NCBI RefSeq assembly: GCF_900177645.1
Contig: NZ_FXAO01000004.1
Coordinates: 343,453-407,452 of the forward strand
Direction: 5' to 3'
DNA length: 64,000 nt
Source: Arenibacter troitsensis
GTDB taxonomy: Bacteria; Bacteroidota; Bacteroidia; Flavobacteriales; Flavobacteriaceae
Made by a program: the position numbers and the translations under genes. This document shows positions 54,277 to 63,928 of the stretch, in pieces. The notes below the pieces were generated by a model. The model searched no databases and was not told where the DNA came from. It was given only the letters and a program-made list of their open reading frames with translations. The first letter of the stretch is position 1. Each line of letters starts with the position of its first letter.

Positions 54277-55248
54277 TTACCAAAATTGAAGTCCCAATAA
54301 TTTCTTGCCCAAATCATTTAAGTCAGCCGATCTGTACTTGGTCTGTTCCCAATTTCTGGGATCGCCAGGGAAAGCATATCCGGCTGGTGCCAATCTATTT
54401 TTCCAAGAATTGATGCGCCAAGTTCTAAGGGGCCCATTATCCTCCTCGGCCGGCATCATTGAGATATATTGGGCAATCCTAACTTTGTTTTTTGAATGAT
54501 TTGGCCTTATACCATGAGGAAGCGTACTATTAAAAATCAAAAGATCGCCCGTCTCCATCTTCACCTTTACTATCATATCCAGCAAGTCGCCTACATCTGG
54601 CTGAAAACGGTTCCTATCGGCTGGCTGATGAAGTTTCCATGAATCATAATTCCGGTATAACCAGGGAATACATTGAAACCCTCCCATATTCTCATCGGTT
54701 TGGTCTGCCAAAGCTAATACGCCCTGTACATTCTGTGGTCTGGTTTCCGGGTCGTAGTCCCAATGTATAAACCCTTTTTGTTCAAATCCTGGCCGAATTG
54801 GGAAGTTTAGGTTGGCCCTATCAATAGTTACCCAAAGTTTTTCCGTACCCCAAATATCCACAAAAGCATCATAAATTTTTTCTTGTTGCCTATTGTTCCA
54901 AAGATACTGATGGTTGTACACCTCCACCATTCCCGTACCTGTTAATTCCTTCATTTTTATTTCAGCCTTGGGAGGCGTATACCAGGTATCTGGGTTCCTA
55001 GGATCCTTTTCCTCAAATTCCCATAAAAATTGTGCGGTTTCCTGTGCTTGCTCCTTTGCGATCGCATTTTTAACAACAATATACCCGTTGTACAACCAAA
55101 ATTTCCAATCCTCCTCACTCAGAATCCGTAAAGGCCTACCGTTACTTCGGTCGTTCAAAACAATTTTACTGGTAGTGGAAGTGGAAGGGTTCCCCGGTAT
55201 CTTCTCATGAGGGTTCTTGTTGGCAACCTTATTGTACTTGGATCCCAT
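54277..55248 (-). CDS. phytanoyl-CoA dioxygenase (PhyH)-family protein
   Basis: The 323-residue protein is a non-haem Fe(II)/2-oxoglutarate-type oxygenase. The proximal facial-triad residues are in FIHWDYDPETRP (His and Asp) and the distal His is in FNSTLPHGIRPNHSKNKVRIAQYIS, where the Arg that holds 2-oxoglutarate also appears. A disordered Lys/Pro/Ser-rich N-terminus of about 35 residues precedes the fold. Substrate unknown. It stands alone, with RNA-like element B between it and the upstream lipoprotein gene. Confidence 0.9.
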   Translation of the reverse strand: MGSKYNKVANKNPHEKIPGNPSTSTTSKIVLNDRSNGRPLRILSEEDWKFWLYNGYIVVKNAIAKEQAQETAQFLWEFEEKDPRNPDTWYTPPKAEIKMKELTGTGMVEVYNHQYLWNNRQQEKIYDAFVDIWGTEKLWVTIDRANLNFPIRPGFEQKGFIHWDYDPETRPQNVQGVLALADQTDENMGGFQCIPWLYRNYDSWKLHQPADRNRFQPDVGDLLDMIVKVKMETGDLLIFNSTLPHGIRPNHSKNKVRIAQYISMMPAEEDNGPLRTWRINSWKNRLAPAGYAFPGDPRNWEQTKYRSADLNDLGKKLLGLQFW

Positions 55249-55374
55249 AAGCTGGTTTTTTTAACGCTTCGAACAACACCTTAATTTAAGGAATTTATTT
55301 GAGTTTTTCCTTTTGGCCAGACCGCCTATTCTATTTGGAATAAATCTTTTGGCATACGTAGAATTATGGTAAAT

Positions 55375-55465
55375 AAAAAACCGCCCTGGGTAATTACTCC
55401 AAAGCGGTCTTTAACTAAATAACCAACCAAAAACTTCTTTATATCGGCACCGTAAAAGCTTACGG
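55375..55465 (-). ncRNA. candidate structured small RNA or 3' element, copy B
   Basis: On the minus strand a hairpin (CCGTAA and TTACGG, 55450-55465) is followed by the conserved linker TTTGGTTGGTTATTTAG (55415-55431) and a terminator hairpin (ACCGC/GCGGT, 55380-55408) with six T. The order of parts is that of copy A at 15972-16073. It starts 7 nt after the stop of the upstream lipoprotein gene, so here it may be the processed 3' end of that messenger. Confidence 0.5.
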
Positions 55466-55471
55466 CAATAA

Positions 55472-56398
55472 TTATATCTTTCTTTTCCTAACCACCTTCA
55501 TGGTTCCGTATTGGGTTTTTGTCCTCTTTCTGTCCACTTGGGACATTCCAGATTTCAAATAGGTAATAAATCCCCTTCCCTTAAACCTGTAAACTGTTCC
55601 ACTACTGGAATGATACAGCTCTATTGTACTATCATTAATAACGTACAACTCAAAGTAATCATTGCCCATGAAGTCATAATCCAGTGTTAAAGTTTTGAGC
55701 GTTTCATCGTTATAAACATCAAATAATGAATACTCACCTCGATAATCCCACAAAATGTCGTTGAAATGCATCCCCGTGGGGTCTAGCGAGGAATTAAATA
55801 CACTTTTGTTTCCATCAAAATAGAACTGTAAATAATTTTCCCCATCAAAATCGTTTACCGTTCCTTCCACACTTGTAGCCACCTTTTCCCAAACATTATA
55901 TTCATGCAATAGATATTCAATATTGTCATAGAATACCATGTCATAATCAAAGTTATTTCTTTGATATCCCTCTAAAAAATATGATGTTCCACTATCGGCA
56001 TCATATAATTCAATGGTATTGTTGTCCAGGACGAATACCTCCAAAACCCAATATCCATCCATATCATGGTTAATTTGTAGCCTTCCATTAGCAGTATCGA
56101 AATACCCAACATCCAATCCAAAGCCATTCCCTGTTTTACCAATGCCTACTATATTATTGTTGGTAAAAACCGTTTCACCTACAAAGGAAATGGTAAATGC
56201 ACGTTGCAAAAATGGAACCTCCCCATTGCCGGAAGTAGCATTGATATCCACATACCAAAGCTCATAGGATTTTAATAAGGCATGTACATTTAGAAAGGGT
56301 TCATCAATGTATTCGTCCTCAATAATAACTTCGGTATAACAACCCGTTGCCAAAATAGCGAGGGCTAAAGTTGTAAATAGTAGTTTTATAGTTCTCAT
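55472..56398 (-). CDS. flavobacterial lipoprotein of unknown function
   Basis: The 308-residue lipoprotein (Cys20, LATGC) has two copies of a beta-rich unit of about 130 residues: YELWYVDINATSGNGEVPFLQRAFTISF...ELYDADSGTSYFLEGY and YNVWEKVATSVEG...YELYVINDSTIELYHSSSGTVYRFKGRG-like. It ends with a basic tail. Close relatives in this family have been labelled nicotinic acid mononucleotide adenylyltransferase in databases, but nothing in the sequence supports that: there is no nucleotide-binding motif and it is exported. Role unknown. Confidence 0.75.
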   Translation of the reverse strand: MRTIKLLFTTLALAILATGCYTEVIIEDEYIDEPFLNVHALLKSYELWYVDINATSGNGEVPFLQRAFTISFVGETVFTNNNIVGIGKTGNGFGLDVGYFDTANGRLQINHDMDGYWVLEVFVLDNNTIELYDADSGTSYFLEGYQRNNFDYDMVFYDNIEYLLHEYNVWEKVATSVEGTVNDFDGENYLQFYFDGNKSVFNSSLDPTGMHFNDILWDYRGEYSLFDVYNDETLKTLTLDYDFMGNDYFELYVINDSTIELYHSSSGTVYRFKGRGFITYLKSGMSQVDRKRTKTQYGTMKVVRKRKI

Positions 56399-56724
56399 AT
56401 CATATAGATTGATGTTGACTATTACAATAAAACAATCATTATGCCAATAATTTTAAAGGCTAATTATCAACATGTTATAACCGAAAAACAATGAGAAATG
56501 TCTACTGGACCAAAAATTTGGATTCCCTAGATTGCACCATCCCTTATACCTATGCTATTAAATTCTTGTTTTGAATCTCCAAAAAACAGTCCTACATTGC
56601 CATAGATTTTGTTGAACCATGTGCTCTTCCTTAATAGTCCCGGGAAATTGATGGGCCATTAATGTTCTTTTAGCAAGATACCTTGGTTATTGGATCTTGG
56701 CGTACAACAAAAAATATTAGATAA
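56399..56724. other. 326-bp intergenic stretch, no gene seen
   Basis: This lies between the divergent lipoprotein gene and gpsA. Only short open frames without family resemblance are present, and no clear terminator, repeat or structured RNA was found. It presumably carries both promoters. Confidence 0.5.
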
Positions 56725-57726
56725 ATGAAGAACAATATAAAGTTTGCAATGTTGGGTGGTGGTAGCTGGGCAACTGCCATTGTTAAAATGTTGACAGAGA
56801 ATGCGGATATAGTTAATTGGTACATGCGCAATACAGATGCCATTGAACACATTAGGACCCAGAAACACAACCCCAATTATCTAAGTTCTGTAGAATTTCA
56901 TACCGAACAATTAAACCTGACGGACAATATTAATGAGGCCGTTGCTGACGCCGACGTCCTTATTTTTGCCATTCCCTCGGCTTTCTTGGATAACGAATTG
57001 AAGCAACTGACCGTTGATATCAAGGACAAAATTATTTTTTCGGCCATTAAAGGAATTGTACCAGAATCCAGTTTAATCGTGGGAGAGCATTTTCATGTTA
57101 ATTATAACGTTCCCTTCCAAAATATTGGGGTCATTACAGGCCCATGCCATGCCGAAGAAGTAGCTTTGGAACGCTTATCCTATTTAACCATAGCCTGTGC
57201 GGATACGGAAAAAGCCAAATTAGTGGCCAAACACCTAAGTAGCGACTACATAAAAACCAAAATATCGGATGATATTATTGGGACGGAATATGCGGCCATG
57301 CTAAAGAATATTTATGCTATTGCTGCTGGTATTGCCCATGGATTGGGCTACGGCGACAACTTTCAAAGTGTACTTATGAGCAACTCCATAAGGGAAATGA
57401 AGCGATTTATAAAACGGGTGCACAAGATGAAGCGCAACATAAACGACTCTGCCTATTTAGGGGACCTATTAGTTACGGGCTATTCCGTTTTTAGTCGTAA
57501 CCGTATGTTTGGAAACATGATCGGCAAAGGTTACACTGTAAAAAGTGCCATGATGGAAATGAAAATGGTGGCCGAAGGATATTATGCCACCAAAAGTGCA
57601 TTCCTAATAGTTTCAAAACACAAGAATAAATCGAAAACCCCTATTCTAAACGCCGTTTACGAGGTACTTTATGAAAATAAAAACCCGAAAAAAGTTTTCA
57701 AGGAACTCACCGAAAAGCTGGACTAG
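56725..57726 (+). CDS. gpsA: NAD(P)-dependent glycerol-3-phosphate dehydrogenase
   Basis: The 333-residue cytoplasmic enzyme reduces dihydroxyacetone phosphate to sn-glycerol-3-phosphate for phospholipid synthesis. The N-terminal dinucleotide fold is LGGGSWATAIVKML, and the catalytic region GTEYAAMLKNIYAIAAGIAHGLGYGDNFQS contains the conserved Lys. Length is normal. It is convergent with glpD, which runs the reverse, respiratory reaction. Confidence 0.96.
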   Translation: MKNNIKFAMLGGGSWATAIVKMLTENADIVNWYMRNTDAIEHIRTQKHNPNYLSSVEFHTEQLNLTDNINEAVADADVLIFAIPSAFLDNELKQLTVDIKDKIIFSAIKGIVPESSLIVGEHFHVNYNVPFQNIGVITGPCHAEEVALERLSYLTIACADTEKAKLVAKHLSSDYIKTKISDDIIGTEYAAMLKNIYAIAAGIAHGLGYGDNFQSVLMSNSIREMKRFIKRVHKMKRNINDSAYLGDLLVTGYSVFSRNRMFGNMIGKGYTVKSAMMEMKMVAEGYYATKSAFLIVSKHKNKSKTPILNAVYEVLYENKNPKKVFKELTEKLD

Positions 57727-57776
57727 CCAAAAGATTTAACCTGCTGGGCCATCAAGGATCACTTTAACCAATGCCC

Positions 57777-59444
57777 TTAAATTCGGTCTAGCGAAAAATT
57801 GGAATGTTCTTCGATTTCACTTTCCAAGGTTTTCCGGTAGGTATCAATGACATTATCATTTAGTTTATAGATAGTTTTAAACTCGACCAGTATAGGTTCC
57901 ATCAACTTTCTAATACTATCTATATCAAAATACAGCCTTCCTGTTCTGCGGATAAAAAAATCCATGGGGGTATGTACCATTTCATTTTCTATGGTAAATT
58001 TCAGCTCTGCCTTGGCCATACCCAACTCATGATCATCTTCTTTCTGCTTGGCATAGTACTGTAAAATTGTTTCGGTCTGTTTTCCATAATTGGTCACCAA
58101 ATACCAGGCATCATATTGAGAAAATCCTTCAGGCGTTAATCTTTCATGGATTTCCGCAATATATTTCTTAACGTATTTATACTTTTTAAACTCGTTACCA
58201 CATAAAGGAATATGTTCCGTATCCGAAGGTTTTACAGTAATTCCATAATCCTCCTCCATTTTTTTGGCTACCCTGTTCACTACGCGCTCCGCCATTTTAC
58301 GATAACCCGTTAGTTTACCACCAGCAATACTTATAAGGCCGGTATCTGAAGTAAAAATTTCATCCTTCCGTGATAGTTCCGAGGCAGACTTGCCTTCCTC
58401 ATGTATAAGTGGGCGCAGTCCGGCCCAAGAGGAAATAATATCTTCCATTTCCAAATTTATCTTTGGAAACATATTATTTACGGCAGATATTAAATAAATA
58501 GCATCGGCCACATCTGTTTTTACCTTGTCCTTGTTCTCGTTAAAATTGGTGTCTGTGGTTCCAATATAGGTAATCTTGCCTCTTGGTATGGCAAACATCA
58601 TGCGTCCGTCAGGTATATCAAAATAAACAGATTGCTTTATAGGCAATTTCTCATATGGGAAAACCAGATGCACCCCTTTGGTAAGATGTAGGCGCTTTCC
58701 TTTTTTGGAATTGTTTATGCCCCTAAGCTCATCCACCCAAGGTCCTGCAGCGCTTATGACATATTTGGCCTTTATTGAAAGTTCCGTGTCCAGGACCGTG
58801 TCCTTTACCTTCACCCCTGCAACCATATCCTCCTCATAAATAAAGTCGGTCACCTCGGCATAATTGAGAGCTACGGCGCCATATTGAAGGCTGGTCTTTA
58901 TAGTTTCCATAGTGAGTCGGGCATCATCTGTCCTATATTCCGCATAATACCCGGCTCCTTTTAAGATCTTTTTGGGCAGCAAGGGTTCTAATTTCAGGGC
59001 TTCTTTCTTCTCCAACATTTTACGTTTATCATCTCCGGTAACTTGGGCCAAAATATCATAAACCTTTAACCCAATGGAAGTAAGCCATTTGCCATAGGAC
59101 CCATTTTCTATTAATGGCAGCAACATTTTCTCCGGTAACACCAGATGTGGCGCCAAATTATGTACTATGGCCCTTTCGGAACCCACCTCTTTTACCAACC
59201 AGAAATCAAATTGTTTTAGATATCGCAGTCCACCATGAATCAACTTTGTTGATTTACTACTGGTCCCGGATGCAAAATCGTTTTTTTCAACCAAGGCAAC
59301 CTTTAAGCCCCTGGATGCTGCATCCAGGGCAATACCACCACCTGTAATTCCACCACCTATAACCACTAGATCGAATGTCTCTTCCTGTAGTTTGGCTATT
59401 GTTTTTTTCCTATCCAAATTAGAAAATCGAATATTTTTTGTCAT
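57777..59444 (-). CDS. glpD: FAD-dependent glycerol-3-phosphate dehydrogenase
   Basis: This 555-residue membrane-associated enzyme oxidises glycerol-3-phosphate to dihydroxyacetone phosphate and passes electrons to quinone. The FAD-binding motif VIGGGITGGGIALDAASRGLKVALVEKNDFASGTSSKSTKLIHGGLRYL is complete at residues about 27-77. The C-terminal helical domain follows (about 400-540). glpK and glpF are not in the window. It converges with gpsA, 50 nt between stops. Confidence 0.96.
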   Translation of the reverse strand: MTKNIRFSNLDRKKTIAKLQEETFDLVVIGGGITGGGIALDAASRGLKVALVEKNDFASGTSSKSTKLIHGGLRYLKQFDFWLVKEVGSERAIVHNLAPHLVLPEKMLLPLIENGSYGKWLTSIGLKVYDILAQVTGDDKRKMLEKKEALKLEPLLPKKILKGAGYYAEYRTDDARLTMETIKTSLQYGAVALNYAEVTDFIYEEDMVAGVKVKDTVLDTELSIKAKYVISAAGPWVDELRGINNSKKGKRLHLTKGVHLVFPYEKLPIKQSVYFDIPDGRMMFAIPRGKITYIGTTDTNFNENKDKVKTDVADAIYLISAVNNMFPKINLEMEDIISSWAGLRPLIHEEGKSASELSRKDEIFTSDTGLISIAGGKLTGYRKMAERVVNRVAKKMEEDYGITVKPSDTEHIPLCGNEFKKYKYVKKYIAEIHERLTPEGFSQYDAWYLVTNYGKQTETILQYYAKQKEDDHELGMAKAELKFTIENEMVHTPMDFFIRRTGRLYFDIDSIRKLMEPILVEFKTIYKLNDNVIDTYRKTLESEIEEHSNFSLDRI

Positions 59445-59541
59445 CTTTTAGAGGGTATCCGTTTATAGAAGTTGCATTTATTTTGCTCCGACCAATGTCT
59501 TTAAAGATAATGGATTATAGGCCCAAATCAAAGTGCTAATG

Positions 59542-61932
59542 TTACTCTATGGTTACTATAACAACAACTTCATTGCCCAAGGCGTCAACTGCCATAATTC
59601 GGTGTTCTCCAAGGGACGGTATCAATCCTATTTCGTGAAAGTCTGAGGTCTGCCCAATAAATTTCTCATCCAAATACCAATAAACAGGTGTTGCCGGTTT
59701 AACATGGGCCAACTTAACCACCAATTCATTCTTCTTACCTTCAAAATTTCTCGCCAAGGTAATTCTACTTCCGTTTCTGGGATATATAAACTCCATTGCC
59801 TCCGAATTGGAATCCCTACAATTTTCCAGAAAAGGCGGTAAAGTTTTATATGAAGGATGTCCTTTTTTATAATAGTATTCCATTAATGGCGGCAATATAA
59901 ACCAAGATTCGCTGACAGTTTGTGACAAATCTGCACAGGAGGAATTGACCCTCAACTGTTTTTCAGCATCTAAATGCACCAATTGATGATATGCACATGA
60001 CTTAACGAAATTTTGCTTTCTGGGGATAGAAAGTACTGTTTTGGGACAAATATCAGTAGCCAAGTAACCACTTTCCGAACATACATCCATTTCAGTAAAC
60101 TCATCTAGTGGCTTTTGAAACCAGGAGGACCTGGGCAGAACATCGAACACATCAAATAGCACAGGGGCGGCACTGCTAAGTCCGGTTACATTTGGTCTTC
60201 CCTCGCCATCGGCATTTCCAACCCAAACCCCAACTACGTAGTCTTTAGTAATGCCAATGGCCCATGCGTCCTTGTTGCCAAAACTGGTTCCCGTTTTCCA
60301 AGCTATCTGCTTGGAGGAATCAAAAAATTCCCAGGATTCACTGCCCTCTGGCCGGTTGACTTTTTTCATGGCCTCAAAAGTAAGGTAGATGCTGGCCGCA
60401 TCAAAAATGGTCACCTCAGTAGATTTAGCACCAAAATCCACCTTGGTTTCCGCTGTTGGGATTGGTTCTATAAATTCCTTGTTATAATACTCACTAGAAG
60501 TGGCATTAAAGTGATTTACAGTTGATGCCAAGGAGGCATAGGTCTTGCACAAGTCCCAGAGATTGCTTTCCGCTCCGCCAAGAATTAATGTTAAGCCATA
60601 ATGATCGGCCGATTTATCCAAGCCCCTTAGGTTGAACAAATCCAGTTGATCCCTAAACTTTTCCAATCCGTAGGAACGTAGCAGCCGCACTGCAGGAATA
60701 TTAAGTGACTTGGCCAACGCCTTGTCTGCCTCTACTGCGCCACTATAGCTTTCGTTAAAATTCTCGGGGGTATAACCTGCTATTTGGGTAGGAACATCCG
60801 GAATTAGCATAGTGGGCAATAATTCCCCCTCATTCATCATGGCGGTATACAATAATGGCTTTAGCAGACTGCCGGTACTGCGATTGGCCTGCACCATATC
60901 CACATCCTTTTCGTGTTCGTTATCCGTTGGTGTGTTGCCCACATAAGAAAGTACTTTACGTGTCTTAACATCCATCACCAGAACTGCCGCATTGTAAACC
61001 TGATTCTGTTTTAAGTTTTTATAATGCTTATGTACAATACTATTTATACTTGCCTGAAGGTTTTCATCCACAGGGGTCGAAATTCTCTTGCCCTTATATT
61101 TTTTGGCCAAATATTGAACCAAATGAGGTGCTGTGTCCGGTAATGGAAATGGCTTTTTGGGCAATTCTTCCAAAAGGGAAAGCTGGTAGGTAGTACTATC
61201 TATATAATTATTATTCAATAATTTATGAAGCAACCTATTTCTCTTGCCTAGCAATTCTGTTTGATTCTTTCCAGGGTAAATTAAACTAGGGGCATTGGGC
61301 AATACGGCCAAGGTAGCTGCTTCTGCCCATGACAATTGATCGGGCTGCATGCCAAAGTAACGCCAAGATGCTGCCTCCAGCCCTACCACATTTCCTCCAA
61401 ACGGGGCATGGCTGGCATATAATTTTAGAATATAATGCTTGGAATACCCCAACTCCAATCTAGTGGCCAAGACCAGTTCCTTAATTTTTTCCCAGTAGGA
61501 CCGTTTCTTGTGATTGCGGGATAAGCGTATTACCTGTTGGGTAAGGGTACTGCCCCCCCTTACTGTTTTCCCAGCCAAAATATTTGCTATAAGAGCTTTG
61601 CCTATGGAAACAGGGTTAAAACCGGGATGCCAATAAAAATGGGCGTCCTCAAAATTTAAAATACAGGTCTCAAATTTAAAGGGCACGCTATCCACCACGG
61701 GGAATCTCCATTGACCGTCCTCGGCAATAAGTGCTCCCAAGAGCTTGCCCGATTTACTTTCAACAACAGTGGCATGGGGGGTATGGAATAATTGTTTGGG
61801 CAAACAGTAATAATAGGCAATCAGCAGTGAGGTAAGGATAAGTAATTTCCTAGGATGCTTTTGAATTAGCCCCTTCAACCGTAGAAAGGTTGTTATTCCC
61901 TTTTTCGAATCCTTATCCGTTCCCAAATTCAT
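59542..61932 (-). CDS. pbpC: penicillin-binding protein 1C
   Basis: From the ATG at 61930-61932 the protein is 796 residues; a longer frame to 62004 would overlap the upstream gene by 92 nt and adds unrelated residues. It has one membrane anchor (about 25-45), a GT51 transglycosylase (EDAHFYWHPGFNPVSIGKALIANILAGKTVRGGSTLTQQVIRL), a transpeptidase with SLLK (STGSLLKPLLY) and KTGTS, and a C-terminal BiPBP_C domain (about 690-790). All catalytic residues are present. It follows a monooxygenase-like gene with a 20-nt overlap. Confidence 0.95.
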   Translation of the reverse strand: MNLGTDKDSKKGITTFLRLKGLIQKHPRKLLILTSLLIAYYYCLPKQLFHTPHATVVESKSGKLLGALIAEDGQWRFPVVDSVPFKFETCILNFEDAHFYWHPGFNPVSIGKALIANILAGKTVRGGSTLTQQVIRLSRNHKKRSYWEKIKELVLATRLELGYSKHYILKLYASHAPFGGNVVGLEAASWRYFGMQPDQLSWAEAATLAVLPNAPSLIYPGKNQTELLGKRNRLLHKLLNNNYIDSTTYQLSLLEELPKKPFPLPDTAPHLVQYLAKKYKGKRISTPVDENLQASINSIVHKHYKNLKQNQVYNAAVLVMDVKTRKVLSYVGNTPTDNEHEKDVDMVQANRSTGSLLKPLLYTAMMNEGELLPTMLIPDVPTQIAGYTPENFNESYSGAVEADKALAKSLNIPAVRLLRSYGLEKFRDQLDLFNLRGLDKSADHYGLTLILGGAESNLWDLCKTYASLASTVNHFNATSSEYYNKEFIEPIPTAETKVDFGAKSTEVTIFDAASIYLTFEAMKKVNRPEGSESWEFFDSSKQIAWKTGTSFGNKDAWAIGITKDYVVGVWVGNADGEGRPNVTGLSSAAPVLFDVFDVLPRSSWFQKPLDEFTEMDVCSESGYLATDICPKTVLSIPRKQNFVKSCAYHQLVHLDAEKQLRVNSSCADLSQTVSESWFILPPLMEYYYKKGHPSYKTLPPFLENCRDSNSEAMEFIYPRNGSRITLARNFEGKKNELVVKLAHVKPATPVYWYLDEKFIGQTSDFHEIGLIPSLGEHRIMAVDALGNEVVVIVTIE

Positions 61933-62224
61933 ACTCCCTTTCCACCATACAAATACGGACCTTGTACCATTTGTACCATTGTTCCCTGCCTTTTTTTTGG
62001 GCAAACAAATGATCCGTCTGCATTTTCCAATCCGCTATGGCCCCCAAACTATCCCAATAACTTACACTAATCCCTAATTGGTCCCTTGCGCTTTCAAAAC
62101 CTAGAAAACCCGTTTGTCTTTTTGCCAGTGACTCCATTTGCTGGGCCATTTCCTTATACCCCATATTATCTTCAGTGGTAATGGAGGTAAAAATTACGGC
62201 ATAATAGGGTTTTGTAAGTTCCAT
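61913..62224 (-). CDS. antibiotic biosynthesis monooxygenase (ABM)-domain protein
   Basis: The 103-residue protein has the ferredoxin-like ABM fold: YYAVIFTSITTEDNMGYKEMAQQMESLAKRQTGFLGFESARD, then GISVSYWDSLGAIADWKMQTDH and a basic C-terminus WYKWYKVRICMVEREY. Such small proteins are often haem- or quinone-related oxygenases, but the fold alone does not say which. It is 2 nt downstream of a hypothetical gene and overlaps the start of pbpC. Confidence 0.88.
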   Translation of the reverse strand: MELTKPYYAVIFTSITTEDNMGYKEMAQQMESLAKRQTGFLGFESARDQLGISVSYWDSLGAIADWKMQTDHLFAQKKGREQWYKWYKVRICMVEREYEFGNG

Positions 62225-62226
62225 AA

Positions 62227-62583
62227 CTATATGATATATTCCTTTTCCAGGAAATAGCTCACCAAAGCTTCCTTCATTAACACAGATTGTTCGCCCGCTT
62301 TTAAAGGGGGAAGTTCTTCCTTTATGTTATAATGCGGCCAACCATCTTCATCAAAAAAATCGAACTCGTAATACCCATATGGTTCCAACAGCCTACAAAT
62401 AGCTATATGCATTAGATTTAATTTTTCATCCTTTTTGTAGGTTCTATGAATCTGCCCCAATTCCTGGACGCCTACCAGATATATGATGGCATCCAATTCC
62501 AATGGATCGTTGTCCGCAAATTGGGCAGATAATTTTTTTACCAAAGTCTCCCACCTATCCTTTAACTGTGTATCTCTAGACAT
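62227..62583 (-). CDS. conserved flavobacterial hypothetical protein
   Basis: The 118-residue cytoplasmic protein from the ATG at 62581-62583 (three codons after an alternative at 62592) is acidic, with WETLVKKLSAQFADNDPLELDAIIYLVGVQELG near the start and CRLLEPYGYYEFDFFDEDGWPHYN in the middle. I recognise no domain. It is first of a short operon with the ABM protein and pbpC, and divergent from the CvpA gene. Confidence 0.7.
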   Translation of the reverse strand: MSRDTQLKDRWETLVKKLSAQFADNDPLELDAIIYLVGVQELGQIHRTYKKDEKLNLMHIAICRLLEPYGYYEFDFFDEDGWPHYNIKEELPPLKAGEQSVLMKEALVSYFLEKEYII

Positions 62584-62687
62584 TGCAATCAATCTTAATT
62601 TAAACTATTCCGGGTTCATTTATCCAAACAGAATAGAATTGTTCAAAGGTACAAATCAAAGTTTTATATTTGTCAAAAGACTTTTGT

Positions 62688-63236
62688 ATGGGCATTTTGG
62701 ATATTATTATTGGATTACTATTACTATACGGCCTATACAAGGGGATAAAAAATGGTCTCTTGGTAGAATTGGCATCTTTAATTGCACTTATTGCCGGTTT
62801 ATACGGTGCCATTCACTTTTCCTATATCGTGGGGGAATATCTTGCCAAAAATATGGATTGGAACGAACGTTATATGAACACTGCTTCCTTCTTGATCACC
62901 TTTATAATTATTGTCCTGGTGGTAAATATGGCGGGGAAACTATTGACTAAAATTGCCGATTTTGCCATGTTGGGCTTACTGAATAAAATAGCGGGTGGAA
63001 TATTTGGCGCACTCAAGGTTGCTGTAATCCTAGGCGCCCTTTTGATTTTTTTTGACAAAACCAACAATCAATTGGGGTTTGTTAAACAAGAATCAATTGA
63101 CGAATCCAAACTATATATGCCCGTAAAGGAAATTGGGGCCCTCGTTTTCAGTAAGGTACTAAAGAAAAATGAACCTCTTGAAGTAGAACCATCCCAGAAC
63201 GAGGAGCAAAACGACTTCTTAAAAGTTCGTTGGTAA
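62688..63236 (+). CDS. CvpA-family membrane protein
   Basis: The 182-residue protein from the ATG at 62688 (a TTG at 62670 was rejected) has four hydrophobic segments: MGILDIIIGLLLLYGLYKGIKNGLLVELASLIALIAGLYGAI, then FLITFIIIVLVVNMAGKLLTKI, then LNKIAGGIFGALKVAVILGALLIFF. This is the pattern of CvpA, a membrane family tied to colicin V export and envelope stress. A charged tail of about 50 residues follows. Confidence 0.9.
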   Translation: MGILDIIIGLLLLYGLYKGIKNGLLVELASLIALIAGLYGAIHFSYIVGEYLAKNMDWNERYMNTASFLITFIIIVLVVNMAGKLLTKIADFAMLGLLNKIAGGIFGALKVAVILGALLIFFDKTNNQLGFVKQESIDESKLYMPVKEIGALVFSKVLKKNEPLEVEPSQNEEQNDFLKVRW

Positions 63237-63306
63237 TTATATCATCCTGTGGCACCAAAAACAATTTGGCAACCATAGGACGATATAATGTTTAACTCAA
63301 ATTCAA

Positions 63307-63837
63307 TTAATTGGTCGCTTCCGTTTTGGTATAGGTAAATGTAACATCTGTTTGTACGGTCAAACCATTTACATCCGTTATGGTATAATTGGAAGTGGTA
63401 GTAAATGCCGATTTGCCCTCATTAAAAACAATTTTCAAATTTTGGGCGGAACAATTCCCAATTAAACCTAGGATGTCACTGGAAAGTTTCCAAGTCCCTT
63501 CAATCTTAAGTTTATTACTACAGTTGGAAGCATTTTGACCCTGGGCGAATTCGTAGGCGCGACCAGGTCCAAAAGTATACTCGGAATCCTTTTCACAGTC
63601 CGTATATTGCACATAAATATCCTTTTTTGGATTCTGCACGTCGTCTTTGGTAATATCTACTTCCTTTGCCGCAACAATGGCTGTCAACTCCCAAGTTCCT
63701 AGCAGGCCATTTTCCTCCGTAACAAGTGTCCCTTCGTAATCAGCAGGGCATTCAATGGTATTATCCGTACTACATCCTACCAATAAACTGTTAAATGCAA
63801 TTGCTCCAAAGAGCCCAAACCAAATTATTTTTTTCAT
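63307..63837 (-). CDS. lipocalin-like lipoprotein
   Basis: The 176-residue lipoprotein (Cys22, LLVGC) has a beta-rich core beginning LLGTWELTAIVAAKEVDITK, with FTYTKTE at the end, as in the lipocalin-like family common in Bacteroidota. Four further Cys residues may form disulphides. No enzymatic motif is visible; ligand unknown. Confidence 0.78.
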   Translation of the reverse strand: MKKIIWFGLFGAIAFNSLLVGCSTDNTIECPADYEGTLVTEENGLLGTWELTAIVAAKEVDITKDDVQNPKKDIYVQYTDCEKDSEYTFGPGRAYEFAQGQNASNCSNKLKIEGTWKLSSDILGLIGNCSAQNLKIVFNEGKSAFTTTSNYTITDVNGLTVQTDVTFTYTKTEATN

Positions 63838-63928
63838 ATGATACTGTTTATATTTTTATTCATAAATGCAAAAAACACAAAATGGTTGCGTTAACGAGCG
63901 TTCATTTTTTCAGCACCGCCAAGAACTA

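Noticed and set aside
55472-56398. Label nicotinic acid mononucleotide adenylyltransferase for this lipoprotein
   Set aside because: No nucleotide-binding motif, a lipoprotein signal is present, and the sequence is two beta-rich repeats; the label looks like a propagated database error.
63888-63900. CGTTAACG upstream of the lipocalin-like lipoprotein gene
   Set aside because: Only the inner 8 bp of the LacI palindrome; outer arms do not match, and it is not placed over a clear -7 box.
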